Positions 1 to 8,171 of a stretch of 64,000 nt of DNA are shown one piece after another. The notes below the pieces were generated by a model that searched no databases, was not told the DNA's origin, and saw nothing but the letters and a program-made list of their open reading frames with translations. Each line of letters begins with the position of its first letter. Position 1 is the first letter of the stretch. The DNA is taken from contig CAZOLJ010000015.1 in the NCBI GenBank assembly GCA_964580575.1, positions 5,107-69,106 of the forward strand, written 5' to 3'. Position numbers and translations under genes: made by a program. Origin of the DNA: CAVPDE01 sp964580575 (GTDB taxonomy: Bacteria > Desulfobacterota > DSM-4660 > Desulfatiglandales > HGW-15).

Positions 1-1398
1 TTCCAAGGGAGAACTTCCCGGGTGGAAGGCCGCCACCTCCTCCTGAAGTTCTCCCAAGCGCCGAAGCCCTTCAGTCAGCCCGGCTCTTTCGCGGAAGATG
101 CCTCCATGTTCCCAAAGGATCTGCCGCAGGGTCTGCTTGAGTGCCCGGGTACGAGAGGGAGACCTTGGATTCGCTGCAAAATCTGGGATCAATCTCTCCA
201 ACCTGACCAAGCGACTTCCGTCCACAGGAGCTTTCGTCTTTCCGGCCCATGAAGCGGCAGCACTGCCCGCCCTGGCTCCGAAGACAACGCACTCGCTCAG
301 CGCGTTGCCGCCGAGCCGATTTGCGCCGTGAAGCCCGCCCACGACCTCACCGGCGGCGAACACACCGGGGATGCCGGTATCGCACCCGGGGGTGATGCAG
401 ATGCCGCCCATCATGAAGTGAGCCAACGGAGCCACCCGCAGAGGCCGCTCCTTGGTTCTGAAAATTCGGTCCAGATAGTTCCAGTTGGCAGAACTCAAGT
501 AGTCGCTGGGAAGGTCTTTGACGGCGACTCTCGTCAAGTCAAGATGGACATCCCGGCCTTGCTCATCCATTTCGCGAAACAAGGCCTGGGCCAGCCGGTC
601 GCGAGCCCTGGCCGCGGCAGGACGCTCGTGGATCTGATATTTCTTGAGAAGGTTTTCACCGTGATCGTTGGTGAGGACTCCCTGGTCCGCGACGGGCGGC
701 ATGATGAGAACCGGCGGACGGCCCGGCTCGGCAGCAGCCAGAGCATAGAACTGCACAAACTCCATGTCCCGGAGCTTTGCCCCTGCATTCAGGGCAAGGG
801 CATAGCCGTCCCCGGTGATCCGCTGAGGGTTGTCGTGTCGGAGGTAGAGGGCGCCGGCACCGCCGCTGGACAGAACAACGGCCTTGGATGCGAGCCCTAT
901 CCAAAGTCCCTTGTTGAAGTCATAGGCGAGGGTCCCTACGCCCCAAGCCCCGTCCGCCACGAGGCTGCAGGCCACGAGGGGGCTAAGGAAACGCACTCCC
1001 GCGAGGCGGGCCCGATTCAGAAGGGTTCTTGTGATTTCCCGGCCAAAGGCCGGGGCAGCCCCCTGAGCCATGGCATAGCCCGAGGAAACGCTCACCTTCA
1101 TTCCCCAGGCGGCCAACTCCTGTATGCGTCGAGGGGCTTCTGAAACAAAGGTTTCTACGAGATCAAGTTGATTGATTCCCCGGCCGGATTCAAGAGTCCT
1201 GGCCAGGTGCTCTTCCTGGGAGAGGCCTCCTAGAGCCGCCCCGAGTGCTCCTCCACTCAGAAGGGTGCAGGTGCCCAGCCCGGGAGGGGACTTGCTGATG
1301 ACCAGAACGTCTGCACCGGCCTGCCTGGAAGCGATGGCTGCCCGAAGACCGGCGGCACCATTGCCGATGACCAGCACGTCACTAAGGATTTTCTGCAT
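1..1398 (-). CDS. FAD-binding fumarate reductase/succinate dehydrogenase-type flavoprotein, 3' end outside window
   Basis: The reading frame opens with MQKILSDVLVIGNGAAG at 1398 and stays open to the left edge, so the C-terminus is missing. A dinucleotide-binding GxGxxG lies near residues 12-17. The family motifs HFMMGG (about residue 327) and HGANRLGGNALSE (about residue 356) mark the FAD and substrate-binding domain of the SdhA/FrdA/aspartate oxidase superfamily. These enzymes reduce or oxidise C4 dicarboxylates or related compounds, usually with an iron-sulfur partner. No partner subunit is visible here, so substrate and direction are unknown. The ATG lies 11 bases after the stop of the small interrupted gene at 1410, which suggests co-transcription with it. 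Confidence 0.85.
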   Translation of the reverse strand, partial: MQKILSDVLVIGNGAAGLRAAIASRQAGADVLVISKSPPGLGTCTLLSGGALGAALGGLSQEEHLARTLESGRGINQLDLVETFVSEAPRRIQELAAWGMKVSVSSGYAMAQGAAPAFGREITRTLLNRARLAGVRFLSPLVACSLVADGAWGVGTLAYDFNKGLWIGLASKAVVLSSGGAGALYLRHDNPQRITGDGYALALNAGAKLRDMEFVQFYALAAAEPGRPPVLIMPPVADQGVLTNDHGENLLKKYQIHERPAAARARDRLAQALFREMDEQGRDVHLDLTRVAVKDLPSDYLSSANWNYLDRIFRTKERPLRVAPLAHFMMGGICITPGCDTGIPGVFAAGEVVGGLHGANRLGGNALSECVVFGARAGSAAASWAGKTKAPVDGSRLVRLERLIPDFAANPRSPSRTRALKQTLRQILWEHGGIFRERAGLTEGLRRLGELQEEVAAFHPGSSPLE

Positions 1399-1409
1399 GA
1401 TGGCGCTCG

Positions 1410-1814
1410 CTAAGCGGCCAGGAGGGCCTTGTTCCAGAAGGCGAAAAGCGACTTGGATTCGAGCTTGAAGGTGACCTTCTGTTCCTTGTCACAGTTTCCT
1501 TCTTCAGTGACGAAGGTTCCCCTGACTGGCTTGTATTTGTCGTGGCTCACGGTCACTTCGTGAGTGAGGGACTTGGCTTCCTTGGTGTGGCAAGGACCCA
1601 TAGCCGTGAAGACTCCCTTATTGTCCGTTCTGTACGTGGTTTCGAAGAAGCCCGGCGAATTGATGACCCCGTTTGTCAGATTGTGGACGGTCAGGAATTC
1701 CTTTGAGCTGAACTAGGCAAAAGGCCCGGTGAAAGTCTTTATTCCCCTCAGAGGGTTTTCATTCCCGGACAGACAAGGCTTGCCCCACTGGGAACCCGAA
1801 GGACTCTGAAACAT
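1410..1814 (-). pseudogene. Small unknown protein gene interrupted by an in-frame TAG
   Basis: Reading from an ATG at 1814 gives 33 codons (ending GIKTFTGPFA), then an amber codon at 1713-1715, then about 100 further codons in the same frame ending at 1410. The part after the stop has a regular alternating pattern (SSKEFLTVHNLTNGVINSPG and onward) with two cysteines and looks like a beta-sheet protein, but I do not recognise the family. An AGGAG lies about 18 bases upstream of the ATG, too far to be convincing. The next internal ATG (1601) would give only 63 residues. A nonsense mutation is the simplest reading. The gene lies just upstream of the flavoprotein. Confidence 0.5.
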
Positions 1815-1858
1815 GGAAAATGAAACACCCCACTCCTGTCTTGAAAATCACCCCCTCT

Positions 1859-2860
1859 CTATCTCCTTAGTCCGCATCCCCATGACGGAGGTGGTTCCCT
1901 TTGTCGGTCTTTTTCTCGCGTTGATCTCGCCAGCAGGCTGGTGGCGGTGTCCACCTCCGTGATGAGAACGTTGAGAAGTTTGCCCTTCAACGCCCCGAAG
2001 ATCCCATCCACCTTATCCTGCCCGACGCCCACACCGATTTTGTGCTTGATCCTTCTGAGTTCATCCAAGGTCAGCCCGATCGTGCGATCATCCAACTCAT
2101 GCCAGCATTCCTTCCCGTTGGCATCAAAGAAACGGCCGCAAATCGCACCCACGGCTCCGGCGTCTCTGAGTTTCACCGTATCGTTCTTGCTCAGGAAACC
2201 GGATTTCCAGAGCAAGCCTTCGGCGCCGATCAAGCCCACGCCGAAAAGGACGAGGTCCGCCTTTTTCGCCAGCCCCAGGGTTTCCTGGATCTTTTTTTCT
2301 TTGAACAGGGTATTTCGAAGAGCCCGGGTCCTAACAATCACGGGAGCCGGAATGAGATAGGCTTTTGCTCCGAGTTTCTGGCCAAGCGTCATGGTCAGAG
2401 CATTGTTGTCGGTGCCTTCGATGGTGCCAAGTCCGCCCCCGATCTGCACCAGACTGAGATTTTTGGCTTCAACCGGATCGAGCTCTTTGACCACGTGGTA
2501 GACGGTGTGACCCCAGGTCACTCCGAGCACATGGTACCGGTTCAATATCTCCCTCAGATACTGAGCTCCGGCCAGCCCGACGTGATCCAGGTCGGACTGG
2601 TTGCCGAACCGGTTGACCTTCACCACGATCGCCTTGTCCAAACCGAAAGTTTTGACCAGTTCTGTTTCGATTTCAGTGATGTGGATCATGGGGTCATGGA
2701 TGGTCACCGTGACGACGCCTCTTCTCTTGGCCTCTTTCAGGATTCTGCTGATCTTGAAGCGGCTGTAGCCCAGGAGTGTGGAAATGTGTTCCTGGGTCTT
2801 TTCCTCTTTGTAGTAGAGGTAACAGATTTTCAGAATGTCCCGATCGCTGATCTCACGCAT
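1859..2860 (-). CDS. SorC/DeoR-family transcriptional regulator with sugar-binding-type effector domain
   Basis: 333 residues, the normal length for SorC regulators. Residues 1-50 form a helix-turn-helix (DRDILKICYLYY, then QEHISTLLGYSRFKISRIL). The rest matches the phosphosugar-isomerase-like effector domain, with VLGVTWGHTVYHVV, VQIGGGLG and DLVLFGVGLIGAEG. Such proteins sense phosphorylated sugars or related metabolites and bind palindromes near their target promoters. The gene lies directly downstream of the broken dehydrogenase/aldolase gene, whose promoter carries a large palindrome at 3366-3408. That palindrome is a good candidate operator for this regulator. The last 15 or so residues are basic and poorly conserved in appearance. 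Confidence 0.85.
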   Translation of the reverse strand: MREISDRDILKICYLYYKEEKTQEHISTLLGYSRFKISRILKEAKRRGVVTVTIHDPMIHITEIETELVKTFGLDKAIVVKVNRFGNQSDLDHVGLAGAQYLREILNRYHVLGVTWGHTVYHVVKELDPVEAKNLSLVQIGGGLGTIEGTDNNALTMTLGQKLGAKAYLIPAPVIVRTRALRNTLFKEKKIQETLGLAKKADLVLFGVGLIGAEGLLWKSGFLSKNDTVKLRDAGAVGAICGRFFDANGKECWHELDDRTIGLTLDELRRIKHKIGVGVGQDKVDGIFGALKGKLLNVLITEVDTATSLLARSTREKDRQREPPPSWGCGLRR

Positions 2861-2906
2861 AGGTCGCGCCCGCAGTGTTCGAGAAAGGGTTGGCTGTAAA
2901 CAGCGG

Positions 2907-3342
2907 TTACGCCGTCAAGGAACGAAGTTCCTTCACAGAGCTCTTGCATACCTGAAGAATGAGCTTGATGTCCGTCCCAAAGCCGAGGAACTTCATGCCC
3001 TGATCGATCCAGTACTTCGCCTTGTCCACTGATCCTGTGCGGATGCCGGGGATGATGCCCTTGTCCCGGCACACAGACTACCACGCGGTGATCCGTGGCT
3101 GCATCCACATCCACATTGTTGAGACCGCCGCCTGTGCGTGAGACGACTTTCAGCCGCTTGGCCTTGTGGAGCATTTCCCTGGTCACTCGAGTGGCCGTGC
3201 GAAGGATCAGCGCATCCGCCTCTTCAAGAAGACGGCCGGCAATGGCGTCCGACGGATCGGGGCTCACCACGACGTGAGCTTTAGCCTCGCGAAGCTTGAT
3301 GGCAGATTCTTCGATCGGTTCGGAAAGCAGAATGGTATTCAA
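2907..3342 (-). pseudogene. Fusion scar: N-terminus of D-2-hydroxyacid dehydrogenase joined to C-terminus of HpcH/HpaI-type aldolase
   Basis: The first 90 codons from 3342 match the substrate-binding start of phosphoglycerate-dehydrogenase-type enzymes (ALILRTATRVTREML, VVSRTGGGLNNVDVDAAT). Near 3073 the similarity stops. The adjacent frame then reads GIIPGIRTGSVDKAKYWIDQ and GMKFLGFGTDIKLI up to a TAA at 2907, which is the C-terminal end of HpcH/HpaI aldolases. The two halves are out of frame. If translated, the dehydrogenase frame would run on as nonsense into the SorC gene to 2830. About 1.3 kb, the end of one gene and the start of the next, appears to be missing. Neither enzyme can be functional here. 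Confidence 0.8.
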
Positions 3343-3365
3343 GGAATGGACCTCTGGTCAAAAGC

Positions 3366-3426
3366 TGAGATGCTCAGATGTGCATGACATGCACATCTGA
3401 GTATCTCACAAGCTTTTTTTTGTCAA
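3366..3426 (-). promoter_or_regulatory. Promoter with long operator-like palindrome upstream of the dehydrogenase scar gene
   Basis: On the minus strand a perfect TTGACA (3421-3426) is followed after 17 bases by TACTCA (3398-3403). Overlapping the -10 is a perfect inverted repeat, CTCAGATGTGCATG, one base, then its complement (3373-3401). With one mismatch per arm it extends to 21-base arms (3366-3408). A repressor bound here would block the polymerase. The SorC protein encoded two genes downstream is the obvious candidate, by inference from position. Confidence 0.7.
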
Positions 3427-3496
3427 GCAAAAAGTGGATGGCAGGAGTCCCGAACTCGAAATCCGCGGATGATAAGGATAGGTTCGGGGGAGGAAC

Positions 3497-4060
3497 CTAA
3501 ATCACCATCAGGAAAGCATAGCGGTTCATCGCCTGAGCGTAATTCGTGAGAGGCTCGATGGGGAAGCCGTACTTTTTCACGGTAGAATAAACATCAACGG
3601 CCATGGACTCAGGCGAGGGTCTCGCGGTTCTCGGCACTTTGCATTTGCCCCGCTCCCCTGAACATTCCGCACAAAGACTGCAGCTGTCCATGAAGAGCAT
3701 AAAGGCTTTTTCAAATCCGGAGAGAAACACGTCCCTTTCGAGCTTGGACAGTTTCATGTTGACTCCCCTGGACCAGGCATGCCGGTCTTCAGGCTTTTTG
3801 ACCTTTTTCGGAAAATGGAGAACGGCGGCCTCAGAATACTCCTTGAAAAACCTTTCGCACTCCGCAACCGACGGGGTGTTCGGCGGGCACGTGGCATTGC
3901 GGCCGTATTCCCCGCACCCGAAGGTGCACTTCATCCTCACCCACTGCGAGACAACGATGTCCCTCGGATCGATCCATTTGAAGTCTGAGATGCCGTGCTC
4001 CTGAAACAGCGCCTCCAGTTCTTTCCTTTTTTTCTTTCCTAACGCCTTTCTCTTTGCCAT
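3497..4060 (-). CDS. DUF2284 predicted metal-binding protein
   Basis: 187 residues with the cysteine pattern of DUF2284: C-x3-C around residue 45 (CTFGCGEYGRNATCPP) and a second cluster around residues 126-138 (CSLCAECSGERGKC). The family is predicted to bind a metal or iron-sulfur cluster, and its biochemical role is unknown. It is common in anaerobes. The N-terminus is strongly basic (MAKRKALGKKKRK). An AAGGAG lies about 8 bases before the ATG. It stands alone, facing away from the metallophosphoesterase. Confidence 0.85.
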   Translation of the reverse strand: MAKRKALGKKKRKELEALFQEHGISDFKWIDPRDIVVSQWVRMKCTFGCGEYGRNATCPPNTPSVAECERFFKEYSEAAVLHFPKKVKKPEDRHAWSRGVNMKLSKLERDVFLSGFEKAFMLFMDSCSLCAECSGERGKCKVPRTARPSPESMAVDVYSTVKKYGFPIEPLTNYAQAMNRYAFLMVI

Positions 4061-4294
4061 GTCTCACGCTCCTTTCTTTCAGAGAAAGCCCAGCCGCCTT
4101 ATGGCACAGAGCAATCTACTCGATGGGCAGCCCCTTGAGCAAGAGAGAATTCGAGGGCACGCGTCCGTAGCGAAGGGTCCGTGCATCGACCGGGCAGATC
4201 TTTTGCAAAGGATGGACTTTGGCGTCTATACGGCTTAATATGGTTTAGCGCTGAAAAACGCTGTCACTTAGCATGGGAATACGGAGGAGCTCGC

Positions 4295-4906
4295 TTGCGA
4301 ATACTCACCGTCTCAGATCGAGTCGAGCCGGTCCTCAATGACCGGGAGTCGCCGTCTCGTTTCCCTGGGGTGGAATTGATCCTGTCCTGTGGAGATGTGC
4401 CTCCTGAGTACCTTTCCTTCTTGAGGGGGATCTTCGGGGTGCCCCTTTACTATGTCTTAGGAAACCACGATATCCGCCACGACTCAAAGCCGCCGGAGGG
4501 GTGCATCAATCTCAACCGGGAACTTGTGTCGTTCAAGGGCGCGAAGATGCTGGGATTGGAAGGATCCCGCTGGTACAACGGCGGCCCTTATCAGTACACG
4601 GAGCGGCAAATGAAATGGACCGTGACGGCGCTCAGGCCGACCCTGTGGAGGCGGGGAGGCGTGGACCTTGTGCTGACTCATGCACCGCCCCGCTATGTTC
4701 AGGACGCGGAAGATCCCTGCCACAGGGGATTCAGGAGTTTTCGGTGGCTCATTGACAAGTATTCCCCCCGGTATTTTGTCCACGGCCACATTCACGGCTT
4801 TTTCTCCGATCCCTCCCAGCGAGTGACCGTCATCAACAAAACCAGGGTGATCAACAGCTATGGGCACTTCATTTTCGACATCGAACCTGGGGCGATGGCT
4901 CAGTAA
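4295..4906 (+). CDS. Metallophosphoesterase family protein with altered first motif
   Basis: I place the start at TTG 4295 because GGAGGA sits 6 bases upstream and the conserved fold begins at once (LRILTVSD). This gives 203 residues. Calcineurin-like phosphoesterase motifs follow in order: GD (LSCGDVPPEYL), GNHD (VLGNHDIRH), TH (LVLTHAPP) and GHIH (VHGHIHGF). The usual DxH of the first motif reads SDRV, so one metal-binding histidine is missing or supplied elsewhere. The substrate is unknown. The 3' end overlaps the ParB-RAM gene by 47 bases, so the two are translationally linked. Confidence 0.8.
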   Translation: MRILTVSDRVEPVLNDRESPSRFPGVELILSCGDVPPEYLSFLRGIFGVPLYYVLGNHDIRHDSKPPEGCINLNRELVSFKGAKMLGLEGSRWYNGGPYQYTERQMKWTVTALRPTLWRRGGVDLVLTHAPPRYVQDAEDPCHRGFRSFRWLIDKYSPRYFVHGHIHGFFSDPSQRVTVINKTRVINSYGHFIFDIEPGAMAQ

Positions 4907-5969
4907 GGTTTTCGGGCCGAAGAGACGCTCAAAGGCCGAGGAGATCAAATCCTTCCGGGAGAACCTGCAGGAGGACGAGGCATTTGATACCAGAGACTTG
5001 GGCACCCGGCCGGTCCGCCTTGAAAAGATCGTCGGGAGTGTGGGGAGGTATCACGATTTTGACAGCACTTTCCAGTTGAAAGACCATCTGCCCCATGAAA
5101 GGCTGGAGAGTGTCAAGAAAATGATGCGGGAGGGAAAGCCCCTCCCTCCGGTCGAGCTTTACCAGTTCAGGGACGAGTACTACGTCCTCGACGGTCACCA
5201 CCGGGTTTCGGCGGCGAAAGAATTTGGCTACGGAGAGATCGAAGCCCGCATCGTGCAGGTGATTCAGGCCGATGACACCTTGGAAAACACGCTCTATCGG
5301 GAAAGGGGGGATTTCAATGAAAAGGCAAAGCTTCCGGAACTCATCGAACTCACAGAAGTAGGGCGATACGGCCATTTGGAGCAACAGATTCTCAAGCACC
5401 GGGGCTTTCTGGAGCAGGAGAGGAGGTCGCCCGTTTCGTTCCAGGGTGCCGCTCTGGACTGGTACAAAACCATTTACTTGCCTCTCGTGGCGGCAATCAA
5501 GAAAGGGAACCTCATCGAATCATTCCCCAACCGCACCCTGGCCGACCTTTACGTGTACATTTCATGGCACCAGTGGGAAAAGGGATCGACCCGCAAGTAC
5601 GGGATTGGCATCGACCACTTGATTCCAAAAGATATGGAGGCGTTCCGAAAAAAAATGTCCGAAAAAAAGGGGCAGGAATACCCGGAAATGAAAAGGGAGA
5701 TCACAGCCTTTGTCCTGATGAATGTTTCGGCCAAGCGGGAGTACAAGATCATAGACAAGCTCTACGAGCTGGAAGAGGTTCGGGAAATCCACTCGGTTCA
5801 CGGGGAATTCGACGTCATCGCCAAGATCGTCCTCACCCGTGATCTGCTCGCCTCGGATGCGGAGACCATCGGCCAATTCGTTCATAACCAGGTAAGGCAA
5901 GTGCCAGGCGTGGTGAGCACCCAGACGCTCATTCCCGGGACCTCTAAAATCAAGAAGGAGTCGACCTGA
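4860..5969 (+). CDS. ParB/Srx-like nuclease-fold domain fused to a Lrp/AsnC ligand-binding (RAM) domain
   Basis: 369 residues. Around residues 85-140 lies a ParB-like domain with LPPVELYQF, YYVLDGHHRVSAAKEFGYGE and EARIVQV. Residues 150-280 form an unassigned helical stretch (TIYLPLVAAIKKGNLIESFP). Residues 285-360 match the RAM ligand-binding domain of AsnC-type regulators (ITAFVLMNVS, EVREIHSVHGEFDVIAKIV, VPGVVSTQT). There is no DNA-binding helix-turn-helix of the AsnC kind. ParB domains can bind DNA or cleave CTP or nucleic acids, and RAM domains bind amino acids. The combined function is unknown. The ATG overlaps the end of the phosphoesterase gene. Confidence 0.75.
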   Translation: MGTSFSTSNLGRWLSKVFGPKRRSKAEEIKSFRENLQEDEAFDTRDLGTRPVRLEKIVGSVGRYHDFDSTFQLKDHLPHERLESVKKMMREGKPLPPVELYQFRDEYYVLDGHHRVSAAKEFGYGEIEARIVQVIQADDTLENTLYRERGDFNEKAKLPELIELTEVGRYGHLEQQILKHRGFLEQERRSPVSFQGAALDWYKTIYLPLVAAIKKGNLIESFPNRTLADLYVYISWHQWEKGSTRKYGIGIDHLIPKDMEAFRKKMSEKKGQEYPEMKREITAFVLMNVSAKREYKIIDKLYELEEVREIHSVHGEFDVIAKIVLTRDLLASDAETIGQFVHNQVRQVPGVVSTQTLIPGTSKIKKEST

Positions 5970-6080
5970 CGACATCACGGCGCAGCGTAGCCGCAACAAG
6001 GACCTCCTTTGCACTCACCTTATCTCTCTCCTCCGCCGTCGGGCATGATCGTGGGAGAAGAGCTTCAACCTGGATGGTTC

Positions 6081-7037
6081 TCAGTTTCTCGGGTGATGAC
6101 ACTCCACGAGGTGGCCGTTTTCACGGGTGGGTTCGGGCGGGACCTCCCGGCAGACTTGGATCGCTTCGGGGCAGCGGGGATGGAAGGTGCACCCAGGCGG
6201 GGGATCGATGGGATTGGGATAGACGATGCCGAGGTGTGTTTCGGGAAGCCCGAGCCCGGGCTCGGGGGTGAGGACGGAAGCGAGCAAGGCCCGGGTGTAA
6301 GGATGTCGGGGGTTTCCGAAGATCGCCCGTGTTTCCGCCTCTTCGACGATCCGTCCCAGGTACATGACCGCCACCCGGGAGGCCATGTGCTCGACAACGG
6401 CAAGGTTGTGGCTGATCAGGAGGTAGGTGAGGCCGAAGTCCTTGCGCAGATCCATGAGGAGGTTCAGAATCTGGGACTGAACCGACACGTCCAGGGCCGA
6501 GGTCGGTTCATCGCAGATGACGATTTCGGGCCGCATGATCAAAGCCCTCGCGACGGCCACGCGTTGTCGCTGGCCGCCTGAAAGCTGGTTCGGAAAACTG
6601 TTCTTGAGCCGGGGGACAAGCCCGACGATTTCCATGATTTCCTCAACCCGTCCCTTCCACGATCCGGGGTCTCCAACCTTGTGAACCCTGAGCGGAAGGG
6701 AGATGATGGATCTCACCGATTTACGCGGGTTGAGGGAAGCGTAGGGATCCTGAAAAACCGGTTGAATCCTGCGGGCAAGCTCGGTGCGGCTAATTGCGGA
6801 CACATGCTTCCCGTCGAGGAGGATGCTGCCGCCCGTCATTTCCTCCAGCCTGAGAATCAGTTTCGCGATCGTGCTTTTTCCGCACCCGGACTCTCCCACC
6901 AGTCCGAGGACCTGACCCTTTTCCACGGACAGGCTCACGCCGTTTACCGCTCTGAGGGGGCGCTTGCCCTTGAGGAGCCCCATGCCCACCCTGTAGGTCT
7001 TGGTGAGGTTCCGGATCTTCAAGACAGGTTTGCTCAC
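6081..7037 (-). CDS. dppF: Dipeptide/oligopeptide ABC transporter ATP-binding protein, DppF-like
   Basis: Start placed at GTG 7037, which overlaps the stop of the preceding gene (GTGA) and has GGGAGG upstream. This gives 318 residues. Walker A is GLVGESGCGKST, the Q-loop VFQDPYASLNP, the signature LSGGQRQRVAVARAL, Walker B VICDEPTSALD, and the H-loop ISHNLAVV. The C-terminal extension HPYTRALLASV and GCTFHPRCP is typical of oligopeptide transporters. The subunit looks intact and would energise peptide import. Its partner ATPase and both permeases are damaged in the neighbouring genes, so whether the transporter works is doubtful. Confidence 0.9.
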   Translation of the reverse strand: MSKPVLKIRNLTKTYRVGMGLLKGKRPLRAVNGVSLSVEKGQVLGLVGESGCGKSTIAKLILRLEEMTGGSILLDGKHVSAISRTELARRIQPVFQDPYASLNPRKSVRSIISLPLRVHKVGDPGSWKGRVEEIMEIVGLVPRLKNSFPNQLSGGQRQRVAVARALIMRPEIVICDEPTSALDVSVQSQILNLLMDLRKDFGLTYLLISHNLAVVEHMASRVAVMYLGRIVEEAETRAIFGNPRHPYTRALLASVLTPEPGLGLPETHLGIVYPNPIDPPPGCTFHPRCPEAIQVCREVPPEPTRENGHLVECHHPRN

Positions 7038-8164
7038 GTCGACCTCCCTCTGAGGTTCTGCGCGCAGGTCTCGGGACTCAGGAGACACCGGTAGGCCCGG
7101 TCGTTCGATATCTCCCGAAGCACAACGTTTTCCGCCGCGCAGGCGTTGGAAAGGAACGCACAGCGATTGCGAAAGGCGCATCCCTTCAGATCCCCGATAG
7201 GCGTTGGAACGACCCCCGGAATGGAGCCCAGGTGCTCTCCGGGTTTGGTTTTTCCAGGGATGGGAATACAGCCCAGAAGTCCCTGGGTGTAAGGGTGGAG
7301 AGGGTTGTCGAAAATCTGGAGCGCTTCACCCGATTCCACGACCTCGCCGCAGTACATGACGTTGACCCAATCCGCCACCCTCGCGACGATGCCGAGATCG
7401 TGGGTGATCAGGAGCAGTCCCATCTGAAACTCTTTCTGGAGCGAGGCGAGGAGGGAGAGGGCTGCTTCCAGAAGCACGGCATGGGCGATTTCCAGCGTGG
7501 CGATGACGATCAGGTTGTTGAGGACGTTGGGCATCAACTCGGTGAAGAGGATCCGGGGCGTGGAGCAGCCGATGGCCTTGGCCGCGCTGATGTAGTCGCT
7601 GGAGCGGATCTGCTGGGTCGAGGAGCGCATGACCACGGCGAAGCGGTCCCAGATGAGCAGACCCAGGACCAGGATGATGACCTTGAGTGACCCTCCGATC
7701 AGGGCGACGACAGCAAGGGCGACCAGGACAACAGGCATGGACAGACGGGTGGTGATCAGGAAACTCACGACCATGTCGACCCGGCCCCCGAAGTACCCGG
7801 CAACGATGCCCAGGGAGACACCGATCAACCCCGAAAGGATCATGGCGGAGACCCCGATGAGGAGGGAGATGCGGGCGCCGTAAATGAGGCGGCTTAGATA
7901 GTCCCGCCCCAGGTTGTCGGTCCCCATCGGGTGGGCCCACGTCCCCTTCTCGTGCCAGATCGGATCCACCAGGCGGTTCCCCAGATCCTGGCGATAAGGG
8001 TCATGGGGGGCCAGCGCAGGGGCAAGAAGTGCCACGAGAAGAAGGAAGCAAAGGACCCCGGCGCCGATCATGAAGCCCTTGTGGGCCAGGGTGCGCCGGC
8101 GAAGAATCTCTCCCGGGGACGGGAATTCGACCTCTTGAATGTGTCCTGCGGCTTGCTCGGACAT
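7034..8164 (-). pseudogene. In-frame fusion of permease DppC (first 241 aa) to ATPase DppD (last 135 aa)
   Basis: Residues 1-241 are a DppC-type permease: an N-terminal membrane segment (MIGAGVLCFLLLVALLAPAL), the family motif HPMGTDNLGRDYLSRLIYGA and the EAA-like loop (YISAAKAIGCSTPRIL). At about 7441 the frame passes directly into the last third of a DppD ATPase (LLLITHDLGIVARVADWVNV, HPYTQGLLGCIP, GCAFRNRCAF). The end of DppC and all of DppD before the H-loop, including Walker A, signature and Walker B, are absent. About 0.75 kb seems deleted without shifting frame. The product could fold as a membrane protein with a tail but cannot hydrolyse ATP. Confidence 0.85.
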
Positions 8165-8171
8165 GGCTTTA

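Noticed and set aside
1713..1715. Amber codon read as pyrrolysine
   Set aside because: No pyrrolysine genes or methylamine methyltransferase are in view and the protein is not a known user; a mutation is simpler.
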